NCBI RefSeq assembly: GCF_037975245.1 | Contig: NC_092579.1 | Span: forward strand, 19,428,678 to 19,492,677 | DNA length: 64,000 nucleotides | DNA from: Apostichopus japonicus | Lineage: Eukaryota > Echinodermata > Holothuroidea > Aspidochirotida > Stichopodidae | Direction of reading: 5' to 3' | In this document: in pieces, positions 39,074 to 50,434 of the stretch | How positions within the stretch are numbered: the first letter of the stretch is position 1 | How the letters are laid out: the number at the start of each line of letters is the position of its first letter | Program-made: the position numbers and the translations under genes | The notes under the pieces: model-generated | Told to the model about the DNA's origin: nothing | The model's database searches: none | Seen by the model: only the letters and a program-made list of their open reading frames with translations

Positions 39074-39078
<5 letters not shown>
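38230..39078 (+). repeat. 3' LTR, 849 bp
   Basis: Same length as the 5' LTR, at a constant offset of 7,471 bp, and identical wherever I compared it. The poly(A) signal AATAAA is at 38832-38837. The internal 79-bp duplication lies at 38328-38406 and 38844-38922. Confidence 0.95.

Positions 39079-39119
<41 letters not shown>
39079..39119. repeat. Right part of the (TA)n tract split by the retrotransposon
   Basis: Pure TA repeat directly after the 3' LTR; matches the tract before the 5' LTR. Confidence 0.9.
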
Positions 39120-39121
<2 letters not shown>

Positions 39122-39700
39122 ATATTGATAACGTAATGAGAAGGAAAATCCAGAACAGTGAAAAAATATATATATATAGATATATTTATATACATATATA
39201 TAGATATATAAATAAACCAGAATGCAAATATGCATTGTGATTTTGATGAAGTAATATGAGTAAAGTTTGTATGAATGGGGCATACTTACGTTCTTGCTTT
39301 AAGTAATACAGCAAGAAGCTAGGAGTACTCCTCGTGACATATTGTATATTCACAATGACAGCTGCGACTTAAAATCACTACTGATAGCCTACTTGTACTC
39401 ACTCTGATACATGAGCATACTAAATATAAGATCTCTCCAAGCTTCCTCATCTTGAGATATCCAGTTTATAACCTTGTCACAATTTGATCAAAAGGCAAAT
39501 ACTCCTATGCTATGACAATTGGTCAAACTCCATTCATGATAGCTAAACAAACATACTCTGCCATATCATTATCTTGTACGAAACATCAAACATTTGTACT
39601 GGAGTATTTATAGTGTTGCTTATTCAAAAGTCAGGTACAGATGGTATAGCAAACGTTTGCTTCTTCTTGCTGCAGTATCAGAAAATTAAGAGTGTCATAT

Positions 39701-39777
39701 TTAATACTCACTGGTTTCGGGTGGGATGTCATCTAGCAACTCTTCAGGGATGGGTGCATTCACCCTCTCCATTTCTT
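39701..39777 (-). CDS. Last exon, second copy of the duplicated exon, ending in a stop
   Basis: Encodes APIPEELLDDIPPETSEY followed by TAA. The same stretch contains a good donor, A|GTGAGTATT, just before the stop, so the exon may instead splice to an exon further left that I cannot find. The retrotransposon begins about 620 bp beyond it. Confidence 0.55.
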
Positions 39778-42700
39778 CTGCAAAAAATATATTAATTGTC
39801 ATTGTCCAAAGTGAACAAACTGTTGTTATGGTGTCTTGAAGTTATGCAGGATATGCATAATATACTAGTATGTTTGCAAACATCTATAAAAGTATATCTT
39901 ACATCAATAGTGTTTCTTAAAAGGGTCAGGTACTGATGGTATTGCAAAGGTTTGCTTCTTCTTGTCACAGTATCAACAAATTAAAGAGTATCAAACCTTC
40001 AGGCTCACTGGTTTGGGGTGGGTTGTCTTCTTGCAACTCTTCAGCGATGGGTGCATCCACCGACTCCATTACTTCTGCAAAGGCAAAACAATTACTTTGG
40101 AGAACAGTTATTCGAATTGTGTTCATGTCTTGAAACCCTGCAGGATATGTATAATATACTAGTATGTTTTCAAATATCATCCTTCATGATAATATTTATC
40201 TTTGGTGCTAGTTTCTTTACAAACCCATCAATAAGTGGAAATGTACTGCATTCAATGCATGGCAACACAAAAGACAAGCTTGCTGTTTAAATGTGTAACA
40301 CAATGAATCTCTTGTCATTGGTTGTTGGCACAGATGCAAGTGTCATAGGATGAAAGAACCAGAAGCACCAGGGAAATGTCCCCAGCACCCTAACCTTTGT
40401 GAAAAATGTTAACAATGTCCCTCATGAAAATGAAAAGCCCTACTTTAAAATTTGTATTCCCAATTGAAAATGTAAAGTAGACTGAGTTTTCTAATTATCT
40501 CAGTCTCAGCTGTTATTTGAATTGATTGCTTCAAATAAGCTCTACTGGTATAACAGATCAAAACAGTGGCAAAACAAGCTGATATGGTTCCATGGATACC
40601 AGTCAGGGGTAGCATGCCAACCCTCCCCTTTCCAATCAAGTTAGAATGGGTTATTCCTAACATATAATCATAATAAAAAGGTCAGAGAGGCATACAATTT
40701 GAAACTCTATAATCTACACAACTGTTTCTCTGAGCTTTTCTGACTGCACATATTATTGTGAACTTAAGGTTCGGCTTTTCATGCACATACCACAATAAAT
40801 TTTACTGCTATTCGCAACAATTGCCTGTAGGTCTTCCAGCCCATATGATGATGGCCGATTGAATGAGACACCTGGTGGTAGGCCACAAACACTGACTTCC
40901 CCAGCCGCTATTTTCTTGTAGCTCATCCGACGGTCCCCAGTCAATGCACCTTTAAAATGTAATGCAAACTTAATTATAAAAATCTGACTGGGAGATATTT
41001 TAATGAAATTTTGAACAGTGCAAATAACTTAAGGCTAAGACAGGATTTGAAAGAGCGACTTTGGGATTGCGAGTTCTGAGCTCTATCAACTGAGGTAGAT
41101 CAGCCCTAATTGACACCACTGATCCCTATTTCAACCCTGCTTCACCATTGATTTCTTTGTACTTTTGAAAATTTCATAGCAAATCTGATAGCAACCACTG
41201 ATAATTAGTTTTGAGTTGTTATTACAATTACTGATTATTTCATAGAAGTAGTATGAAAGAAGCATCTGCAAAGCAGCCATATTTTACAGTTGGTACCATT
41301 TGATCTCTAGCTGTAATACTAGGACGGATCATTTTCTCACCATTATTTGGTTTTCATGTTTCGGATGTTTTTAAACTTTGATCTATTACCCTCAAATCAT
41401 ATTTGACATCCATGATGAAGGTATATGGATCGATTACCCATTAACGACTATATGTTCCACTTTTGAAGTAATACTTATTTCTGAAGATAATTTGTTTAAT
41501 TCAGATGACCATTGGACTGAAGGGGGAAAAAATGTATCACTTCCTCACCAAATTTTAATTTCAATTTTCTGGGGATACCATATTGACCTAAAATGAACCC
41601 TCACACAAACAACAACTTACTAAGTGCAACCTGGTACATGACACAGACACACTGTTACTTCCCAGACTTTGATCTCTGTTCACTTAAAGGCATTGAAGAC
41701 TATCCCCAAACCGTGTGTGGCAATCTGAATAAGTTAACTTTCTGTTGCTTGCCAGTGACGTTTTCTTCATGTCGCTACAAAATGCAGACAGTAATGAAAC
41801 GTGATAAATTGTTATCTTTATCTGGACCTGAGATGTCCATCGCTGTATCTTTGGATACTGCGGGATCGATGGTGGCGTTTTACGCTTCTGTTACACCTCA
41901 TTCTAAACTAGGTCAAATTACCGGCATTAGACATTTCTTTTTGCGCGAGTATTTACACCCTTTAACATGAATTTAAATATCAATTGAAATCCATAAGAAT
42001 CATCTACTTGCCAAGGGCTACCATCAAACTAAGTTTAAATTTCAAATATCATTCACTTCTGAAGATATCATGTTTAACATTTTCTTGACTTCTGTTGACT
42101 TTAAAACACATTGACTGCCTAATAAAACATTAGGAATCTTGTACTTACTATATGCAATGCACATATCAACTTTGAAGTTCTCCCCAATTTTTATTTTCTG
42201 GAGATATCACGGACACATGTGTTTCAGACTTTGACATATATTAACAAACACACAAGAGGTGTCATCTACTCACAACAGGCAATGTACAAACAAGGTTTAA
42301 ACTTCAAGCAATTTTTAATTTTAGAGCATCATATTGGGTTAACACGCGTATTGTCACATGAAGCAATATGCCCAAATGGATGGAGGGGCTTGAGCAGGTG
42401 ACCCACCTCTGTAACAATTCAGGAAAAACACTCAGTTGGGGATAACAGCCTCTCCCCTTAGACCACTCCCGCATATCAAACAGGAGAATCAAAAATGTAG
42501 TCCCCCCCCCCCACAATCTTATACTATGCACAACACTGTTCATATACAGACACAAAAACACAAAACACCATGGAATAGAGTCCTTCTGCAAAGAATGATA
42601 TCAAATTGTATTTAAACTAGCTCTCACAATGTGGCAAACTTAGTATATGTTTACATTTTACCCAGAAGCTTTGGGATATTTATCTACCATAGAACAGGGG

Positions 42701-45700
42701 TTCTACATCCTACAGGCCGATGTTTGGATATTTCAAGCCCACCATGGATGCATTGTACCTATAAAGGTAGAACCAGCAGGCCCACCATTAACAATATGTT
42801 TTTTATTTCACATTAATTCACTTTAAATGGTATAAACAAAATTACACCATGTTGCATTTAACACCATTGATCATGATAAACTTTTCTCAAAGGGAAAGAG
42901 GATCAAGGTACCTTTCCCCCTTTGGAACCTTTCCCTTTTCAGGAAAGCATTGCAGACCATCAGGGTTGTCGCAGGAGGAGTTCTAGAAGTACAGGTAAAT
43001 GTGGATTTTGTACAAAAACATGGAAGGTCGATTGTAGCTCTTACATTCCATGAACACTAAAGTGGCAATATACATATAATATCTCACCACAAGGTCTTAA
43101 TTGTTCTGCTTTTGAATCTACAGTAAAAAACTTTTTGTAATTAACATACTTACAAAACTTCTCATTGAATATTTCTTGGACTTTGCAGCGCAGATCATCC
43201 CAAGAATCCTTTGACTTACAAGCAAACTGTTCTATAACATTGAATGAAATATTTAGTATAAGGCAAACAATAATCCATTCCAAACAAAACTTCCAGTTAT
43301 GCAACATACATTTTTCAATCTTGTTTTTCTATATGTACTGCCACATTTTCTTGAAAATATTCATATCTAGTATCACACTGAACATGACTTTATCCAGTTG
43401 GACAATGATTTGCTCTTAATATGGGGTTAATACTGAGGATCATTTAAGGTACATAGGTGCAGTAGTTGTGAACAACATTCTACATTAAGTACTGTTCACT
43501 TTCATTCCAAAGCAGTTATTATTAGTTAAATCACATGGTTTCCAAGAGGTGAACAATTATCATTTCTTTTCTAATCATAGTTTTCATGGGAACACAATCT
43601 TCCTCAGCTGAGGTTGATCTCCCACTATACGATAAACTTTCATTTCTCCTATGAGTTTGTTACGTATGTCATGAAGCTGTGCAGTCATGATAAATGCAGC
43701 CATAACAAATGGTTAAGTGGCTTTTTTGGCAATGTACAGAGACAGATATTAAACATAGTGAAATATGTGAAAATACCTTTGCCAGATACAGCAAGGCCAA
43801 ATCGTTGCAGGAACAGATCTTCTCTCTGCATGAAGTTTTTCGCCATATCTGTTCCTGCTGTAATCAGTTCCCCATCTGAATTGACTACTGCAACAAAAGC
43901 CTCACAGTTTTGCTCCTCAAGTTTCTCACACTGTGAAGGAGTAAAAAAGTAACCACTGATAATTGTGCTTTTTATAAGAACATTTAAATTAACAATGAAG
44001 GAATGAGAGCCATCAGCTCGATTTACAAAGTGCAAGAGATATAGAGGTTGGCCTTCAGTGCTATCAACAGGAAACATCAACAAAGCATTGAATGTAAACA
44101 GGCATAAAGGCAGTGTTAACTTCTCTCACTTATTTAATGTTTAATTGGATATATATTTGAAGATGAGACTTTTAATTAAAAGGATTGTTAATATTATCAA
44201 AACATTTACAATAAACTGTTTGCTTGATTAAACTCTGAGGATGAAAATATTCTTCCACATGTAGACCAACAAGTCGTGTGCAAAACCCAATAGAAACCTC
44301 ATTTTTAAGAGACAGTCCAATAAGAAAGTATCCAAAGCCTTCAGACAATAATTCATCTTAGCAAACAGTTAATTCTTTGAAAAGATAACAATACAGCACA
44401 TGGCTGCAAAACTGCCATTTCATGATTTTGTATTTCTTACCAAAACTTGCATCTCCTTCACAACTTTGTTTTGCCACGGTTTCATCTGATGTTGGCTCAA
44501 CTTTTTGTCGTTGGCATTCTTCTTACTTGCAGCAAGATTGTAATTGTTAAAGCTGGTTTTATTTGCTTGAATCTTTCTCCATGCTTCCCTGCACTTTTCA
44601 GCAGATCCTTTCTGCTCTGTTGAGATTTATTAGCTGCATGTGCAAAGACAATATACAAAGGAAGTGACATGATTATTGGATATTACTTTTCCTTCAAATT
44701 TATGCTTGGAGCATTTACACACAATACTTTCCGATTTCATTAATAGCCGATGAAAGTACCTGATTGTGTTTCTTCATCTTCATATTAGAGCCGACAGAGT
44801 TGCAACAGGGCAAAGATAAATATTACACTACATGATAGCAGTGTTTGTATAAATACAATAGCCTCAGTAAGAGAACCAGGCGTGTAGCCACAATGGGTGT
44901 TTTGGGCGTTCAAACACACTCCATGGCCCAAGTGCCCCCCAAAAAATATGCAGAAAACACCAGTGACTTGGAGAGATACGCTAGTGATAATTATCGCACC
45001 CTCCTCCGGGCCTCACTCGAGTCTCTTCCAATCCTCCTGATTCCCCAAATTATCCTTCTTACAGTTCAAACTTTTGAGATGAAGTTGAACCTAGCTAGTT
45101 GCTTGTAAATTATATATATTGAGAAAGGTATCTCTTTAGGTTGGCATTTTCCTTGCATCAATAATTGAGTCTATATAGGATTACATTTTTCTGATGTGAA
45201 GAGAATTATTATCAATATTCTTTTGCATGATTTCAGCTCAAACATTGCACCATTTTGCATCTAGAGGCCTTAAAATACCATTTTACGCCAAAGGGGAGGG
45301 GGACACCCCCTCCCACTTAGACCCCTCCCCCATGTCAGTCTCCAGCACAACACCCCCCAGGAACAAATCCTGGATATGCGCCTGAAGAGAACAATACAAT
45401 AAAGGCTTCGGTTTTAAGAATTGTTATCGGCCTTGGTCGGACAATATGCATAGTTTGTTGTCTTAGTTATCTTAGGGAAAGTTTAGTAAGCCTTATGCTG
45501 CCAAAGACACAAAGAAATAATAATGAAAGCAAATTTTTTTCTCAGTGGCCACCTGATAGAGGAGCAAAAACATCACATTTTAAGATGAGTAATATTCAGT
45601 TTGGGTAGTACACTAGTTCACTTCAATGGGTACAGAATGGTTGAGTAAGCCGACATCTGACTGGTTACCTCCCACATAGCTGTGAAAATTTCTGCAAAGT

Positions 45701-48700
45701 AATAGATCACTGCAATTGCCTACCTTCATAGATCATCAAATCAGCCTCAAAGTTGTTCCCTATCAAGTATATCAAGATTACTAAAATATGCTCCAAATGA
45801 CTAGTGCAATTTTACAGAATATACTCTTCAAATGTCATAAGCAACTCTCTAAACTTGGTGTGAAAATATGAACAAAATAAATGCGAATTTTCTGGTAAAA
45901 CCGTGACCCTATTGCACATGTTTGCTCATCACTCTCGACACTTTCCAAACTGAGTAAAATGGTTGATTCCAATCTAAAATTAATAAGGTCAGTCAGTAGA
46001 AATGATTGGCAAAGAAAGCAAACAATGTTTGAGAAAACTATATAAACACATTCATGTAATATTTACGACCTCCATATATTTCATAGAATGCACCTCAAAT
46101 CAATGGTACATCCCTCATGAACCAGTCTATTCCCCATGAAAACATGATCAAAAGCCCATACGGTATACTGTACTGTACATGCACATTTTGATATCACTGC
46201 CCCTATCTATGCCATCGGTTATTAAACTAAAACCTAGATGTCCCATATGTTTAATGCCACTTGGCATGATTGTCAAAAGACTAACATAAATGTTTTAATG
46301 TTCCTGTACAAAACACTATAACTCTGTGAACTACGTTTACTTGTGTTTCTGTAGTATGTATGAAATACATAACTGCCAATGTGGTTAGGCTATTTGCTGT
46401 ACACCTCAAAGTAACTATGGTAGGATATCATTTTATCTGTATTTTGGAAAGTTCTAGGAATTTTTTTTAAAACACCAGAAGTAGTCTAGTATTTGTGTAC
46501 AATATATTTTTTAAGTGAGCATAAAATGCCATTTTTGAGGCAACAATTCGGGAAATTTTTGAACAACAATTTGGGAATTAGTGTTTGCTTTATCTTTTGT
46601 GATATTACCTAGGTTTCCATACATCTAAATTCAGTTCCTTGAATTACGTCAAGCTTGAGTTTTAGCTTGTGTACATTGGCATCACTATTTGTCTATTGTT
46701 TGGCAATCTCAAAGAATGTCCACTATGAGAACCTGCTTTGTGGATTAAAAGACAACTCTTATTATCTTGTGAAAACCTGTGCATCCCGGCCAGGGTCCCC
46801 ATCCAGTTGGAATCTGTTTATGCAGATGGATTTTCATGCATAGGTTACCTGGGGTCTCAAGTTAGCAAAACACTGATATGGAATTACTGACTATTTTATT
46901 TTCTTCTTTCATTTCTTCTGAGCACAAGCTAATGTCACAATATTTCATAAGTTTCTAGTTGAAATAACCATTTCAAAATGAAGGTAATTTTCCTTACCTT
47001 CCTTTGCCATATATTCAGACAAAAATGTGCAGTATGCGCTTTTCCTTCGTGCATGAACACTTGGAGCTTTGGTTCTCCCAAACCTTCTTCTTGTTTCCAT
47101 CCTATTTCGTGACTTGATCCAACACTGTTGATGAAAATGAGGTGGAAAAAAAGTGCAGACAAGACTTAACTATATGACAACTACTGTATGATTGAACATA
47201 AAGAGAAAAAAATGAAACTCTAATACATTTCAATACTACAGGCAAGGTAAATTGGATTACCCGGAATTAAGTGATTGAGCCAGTATAATGCTCATCCCAT
47301 TTTGTTTGGTATGATCGATCCTCTTACTTTTGTTTGTTTATTGAGACAGTAATTTGTAATCAAATTGGCAGTATACATGTTAATTTGGTACATGAAAGAT
47401 TCAAACCAAGCCACAAATAAAGATTGATACACAAAACTAGCTTTAATCAGGAATACAAACTTTATGTATTACAACCACATGAAGCTACTTTGCATATTGC
47501 TTATTCTATACATGTATACTGACATTTGGTTCTCCTACATAGCCACTTCCTCCAACCAAATTTTCTCTTTAGCTGGCTTCAAAGAAAGTTGATTGAGAAC
47601 TCTTGATCGTAGGAACATACTCAATCATACTATCACTGGAAATTCACTTTGTATGTACAATAAACTTGATAAAACATAACCTACTATACCTTTTTGCACA
47701 ATTTGGACGCACATCTCACCTAGAAGAAATATTTGCTTGCAATATTAATTGTAACTATAATACCTGTGCTTGTGCTTTCATTTATGCATGAATATTACGT
47801 GAGCTTACTTCGACACAATCTTTCAACTAAAACCGTAGTTGTGAGCATGTCTTCGAGAGTGGCAGAAGACATATCTTTTGTTACCTTTACTTTCTTTGCC
47901 GACATGCCAGTTTTTTTAACTATTTCTGCAACTCTTTCATTATTTCTTGATGAACCATAACTAGTCATTCCATTCTGCCAATACTCCTCCAGTATCAGTT
48001 TATGGTCAACAACCTATCAAAAAAGAAGAAGTAAGAAATGTATTCTGAGTGTATAGTGCACAAATACTTTTTTCAAAATCAAATAATTAAGACGATGTTC
48101 AACTTGGAATCCAGCAGAAACTTTCGTTCTGTCAAAAAGAAATATCATACATGGAAAGTTGAGATACTGCTGATGAAAGACATATAATTTATTCTAAGTA
48201 AATGTGCCGATTACCATCTTGATTTACTGTTCCAAGTTGCCAACAACTTGTTAAAATAACTTGAAATGGATTTTCCAGGAAAAATTCTTTTCACCATTGG
48301 AGTTGACTTGAAGACCCATGACAGGAATTGCATCATTACTTCACAAATGTAGCAAAGCTTAACCTATCTTTATACAATAGCTAGGTCCTATGACCATGCT
48401 ACAAGGTAGCCTAGTTAGTAGTAGGCCTAAATCAATCATGGTTTAAGACTGGGTTTTAGGTGAACTTATGTCAGGTTTGCTTGGGCGCCCTAGCTTCCCA
48501 AGATTATTCTGCGGAGGGTTAAGTCCGAAATATAGCGATTATACAGGAAACAGTTCAGGAGACAAGTGGGATACTGTTTAGAATTTCTTGTGATAAACTT
48601 TATTGAAATGTTCAGATTCCAAATTGAGAGCAATCGATGGGATAAAACGGTGATACAATAAAAAGAACTGAGGATTTCAACAATAATACGTCCTTACAGG

Positions 48701-49860
48701 AGAGAGACCAGCTAAGAACACCTGAATTAGAAAAACATGTTTCTTTGAATTTGTCACACAAACTGGAATAAACCAGCATTTAACTTCCCCATCTGACGGA
48801 CAAGATTGTATGCCTCAGCATCTGACCACTTTCCCATATACTGAGGTACTGTAGGCAAAGGCACCCCATTTGACATCACTGTAGTGCAGCCATGATGAAC
48901 AAAGTTGTTTTGAAACAAAGTGAAGAACAGAAACAAACCCCTAAATTGTCCCAAAGTTCACAAGCAAGAAATACTAAATCCATGGAAGAGTCTGCACATA
49001 CTGCATGTAACCATTACGCTGCAGCGACTTTTGATTAATTCAAGAGAATCTGGCTCCTGGCTGAATTTTGCTCCTGGAACCGAAGGATTGTGATTCGGAC
49101 ACTCTAAGCATTGAATAAGTCAAATCAATCACGCACAGCTAAATGCAAATGTATGCAAATATAATAGGCCGTGGCTATTCTTACGACTAGTCATAACAAT
49201 TATTTATCTTCTATTCTTAAGACAAAGGCGAATTCAAGCCCAGTAAAGTAAATAAAGCAACTGCGCATGTAGTACAGGTAGCCCTAACCCTAAACATAAC
49301 CCTAAACCTCAATTCTAACCCTAAGCTTAACCGGAAATTATTGTTACTCCTCGTCGTAAAAATAGTACTCCTGGTCATAAAAATTGCAACTGCGCATGCG
49401 TAGTCGGTAATTATTCTTATGACTAGTCGTAAGAATAGCCACTTTGAATATAATATCATGCACATAACATACACAGAAAGACACACAACAATGCATAGAT
49501 TCTATCAACAACTACGGATTCCCAAGCCATGGTCAACATAGAACAGTTTATTATTATGTCTAAGTTAGGTCTATAGCCCTAGTACTATGCTGGCCCAATC
49601 TTTTACTAGTACTCATTATGACTAGCTGGCAGGATAGTAACAATTAATACCATGGTCTTAACATTGTTAGGCTTAGGCCCTATAAGCCCCTTATTGTTAA
49701 GTTCACAACGTATGGTCAATAGGCTATCACTAATTATAGCCTTGTAGTACTGAACTAAGGCTGAAGGCTTTACGTTCAGCCAAAACCAAACGTTACTTCT
49801 AATAAATATGACCATATACATTACGTTATCGTTTTGGTTAAGTACTTCTCCATCAGCCAT
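39701..49860 (-). CDS. Spliced gene, homeodomain-like plus HMG-box-like protein, nine exons
   Basis: Reconstructed from GT..AG sites and matching phases. Exons: 49825-49860, 47885-48013, 46998-47124, 44441-44616, 43777-43930, 43154-43231, 40791-40949, 39997-40074, 39701-39777. The phases join without a stop until TAA at 39701-39703, giving a protein of about 335 residues. Exons 2-3 form a homeodomain-like helix-turn-helix: LEEYWQNGM, then KTGMSAKKVK joined to CWIKSRNRM, placed like the helix-3 WFxNRR core. Exons 3-4 resemble an HMG box (SAYCTFLSEYM, then CREAWRKI and SFNNYNLAA). A nuclear DNA-binding role is inferred. The middle part is not recognised. The last two exons are duplicates. The 12-residue first exon is the weakest, resting on ATG context and phase. 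The gene is unnamed; it may be a host transcription-factor-like gene or a transposon accessory gene. Confidence 0.75.
39997..40074 (-). CDS. Penultimate exon, first copy of the duplicated exon
   Basis: Acidic and proline-rich segment (APIAEELQEDNPPQTSEPE) between TTTGCAG and GTTTGA. Phase 1 in and phase 1 out, so it can be duplicated or skipped without breaking the frame. Confidence 0.65.
40791..40949 (-). CDS. Seventh exon of the homeodomain-like gene
   Basis: 53 codons: a basic start (GDRRMSYKKI) followed by LPPGVSFNRPSSYGLEDLQAI and a closing SKIYCG. Bounded by AAAG|GTGC and TGTG|GTATGT. No family recognised; it could be a C-terminal regulatory region. Confidence 0.68.
41350..42300. other. 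Intron DNA with degenerate old repeats
   Basis: Lies in the intron between exons 6 and 7 of the homeodomain-like gene. Phrases such as TTTCTGG(G/A)GATA and ACTTTGA recur loosely, suggesting a decayed repeat. A plus-strand open frame at 41593-41970 (125 codons) shows no known motif and is probably fortuitous. Confidence 0.4.
43154..43930 (-). CDS. Two middle exons of the homeodomain-like gene
   Basis: Exons 43777-43930 (51 codons plus one base) and 43154-43231. They encode an acidic and aromatic segment (NSDGELITAG, REDLFLQRFG) and DSWDDLRCKVQEIF. No known domain is recognised. Splice phases agree with both neighbours. Confidence 0.68.
44441..44616 (-). CDS. HMG-box-like second-half exon
   Basis: Together with the preceding SAYCTFLSEYM segment it reads like an HMG box: Trp in CREAWRKI, then an aromatic FNNYN helix, then a lysine-rich tail ending before a GTAAGAAA donor. 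It begins with two bases that complete a Glu codon left open by the previous exon. Confidence 0.65.
44877..45384. mobile_element. hAT-type MITE, 508 bp, in an intron
   Basis: Begins CAGGCGTGTAGCCACAAT and ends with the complement of CAGGCGCATATCCAGGAT. Perfect 8-bp duplication AAGAGAAC on both sides (44869-44876 and 45385-45392). No transposase. It sits between exons 3 and 4 of the homeodomain-like gene and interrupts no exon. Confidence 0.9.
45393..46990. other. Intron DNA, no further feature
   Basis: AT-rich sequence of the intron between exons 3 and 4 of the homeodomain-like gene. Small open frames only. Confidence 0.5.
46998..48013 (-). CDS. Homeodomain-like exon pair of the minus-strand gene
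   Basis: Exon 47885-48013 (43 codons, ends phase 0) and exon 46998-47124 (42 codons plus one base). Spliced together they give helices resembling a homeodomain. The recognition helix spans the splice junction (AKKVK | CWIKSRNR), followed by a basic RRRFGR stretch. Acceptors are GATAG|GTTG and CAACAG|TGTT; donors are AAAG|GTAAC and GAAG|GTAAG. Confidence 0.75.
49167..49446. mobile_element. MITE of about 280 bp with 26-bp inverted repeats
   Basis: The arms 49171-49196 and 49417-49442 are reverse complements (core GTGGCTATTCTTACGACTAG) over 26 bp. A 9-bp direct repeat AATATAATA lies outside (49158-49166 and 49447-49455). A 9-bp duplication would fit a Mutator-like element. The interior (49285-49335) has degenerate CCCTAA telomere-type units. 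It lies in the first intron of the homeodomain-like gene. Confidence 0.8.
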
Positions 49861-50434
49861 CTCGATTGATCACATAGAGCGGATCTAGTACTAATTAAAC
49901 TTGACAAGTGTTCGTGAACTTCCAATAACTTTCCGCCAATCACAGTGTGCAGTCACGCAGACAATACATACCGCATATTATGTTGGCGGCATAGAACTTA
50001 AGTTATGAAGAAGACGACATCCAGAGTCGGGTGGCGCATTCATACGGCGAAAGGAATGGAGGGTATTACCAAAATATTTGCTATAAAATAACTGGAAGCC
50101 AAAATGGAAGTTGTATATACGTAACCAGAGCCGAATTGAGATACGGGTCTGTACCACGGAAGTAAAAAATACACTACTCTGCTTACAAAAGCGCCTCCAC
50201 TTTCCCCCCTTTTCTCACTTTACCGTTTCTCGCTAAATTTAATTCTATGGGGAACAATTCTTGTTTTGACTAACCTTCAATGAACAGTCGTTTTACATTC
50301 AAGCAAATGTAAAAGAATGAGTCGGTCAGCAGATTAATGGCATGAAGTCTTAAAACTTTATCAATAATTATTATGATGAAAGCTCTAAAAATACCATGAC
50401 TATTGCATGGGGGGGGGGTTAGATAATTCATAAA

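Larger units (their letters stand above)
30759..39078 (+). mobile_element. Complete Ty3-type (Metaviridae) LTR retrotransposon, 8.3 kb
   Basis: Two 849-bp LTRs with TG..CA ends bracket, in order, a primer-binding site, gag, pol (protease, reverse transcriptase, RNase H, integrase) and a polypurine tract. The integrase lies after RNase H, which defines the Ty3 order. There is no envelope-like frame between pol and the 3' LTR and no chromodomain; the integrase tail has a GPG-type module. By eye the two LTRs are identical and both frames are open, so insertion was recent. The lineage within Metaviridae is not determined. Confidence 0.97.
39610..40185. repeat. Tandem duplication of about 295 bp containing an exon
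   Basis: Two diverged copies, about 39610-39890 and 39905-40185. Shared landmarks are TCAGGTAC(A/T)GATGGTAT at the left, an exon of about 78 bp in the middle and ATAATATACTAGTATGTTT at the right. Each copy carries one terminal exon of the minus-strand homeodomain-like gene. Confidence 0.88.

Noticed and set aside
41593-41970. 125-codon plus-strand open frame as a gene
   Set aside because: Lies in an intron of a minus-strand gene, shows no domain and sits in decayed repeat-like DNA.
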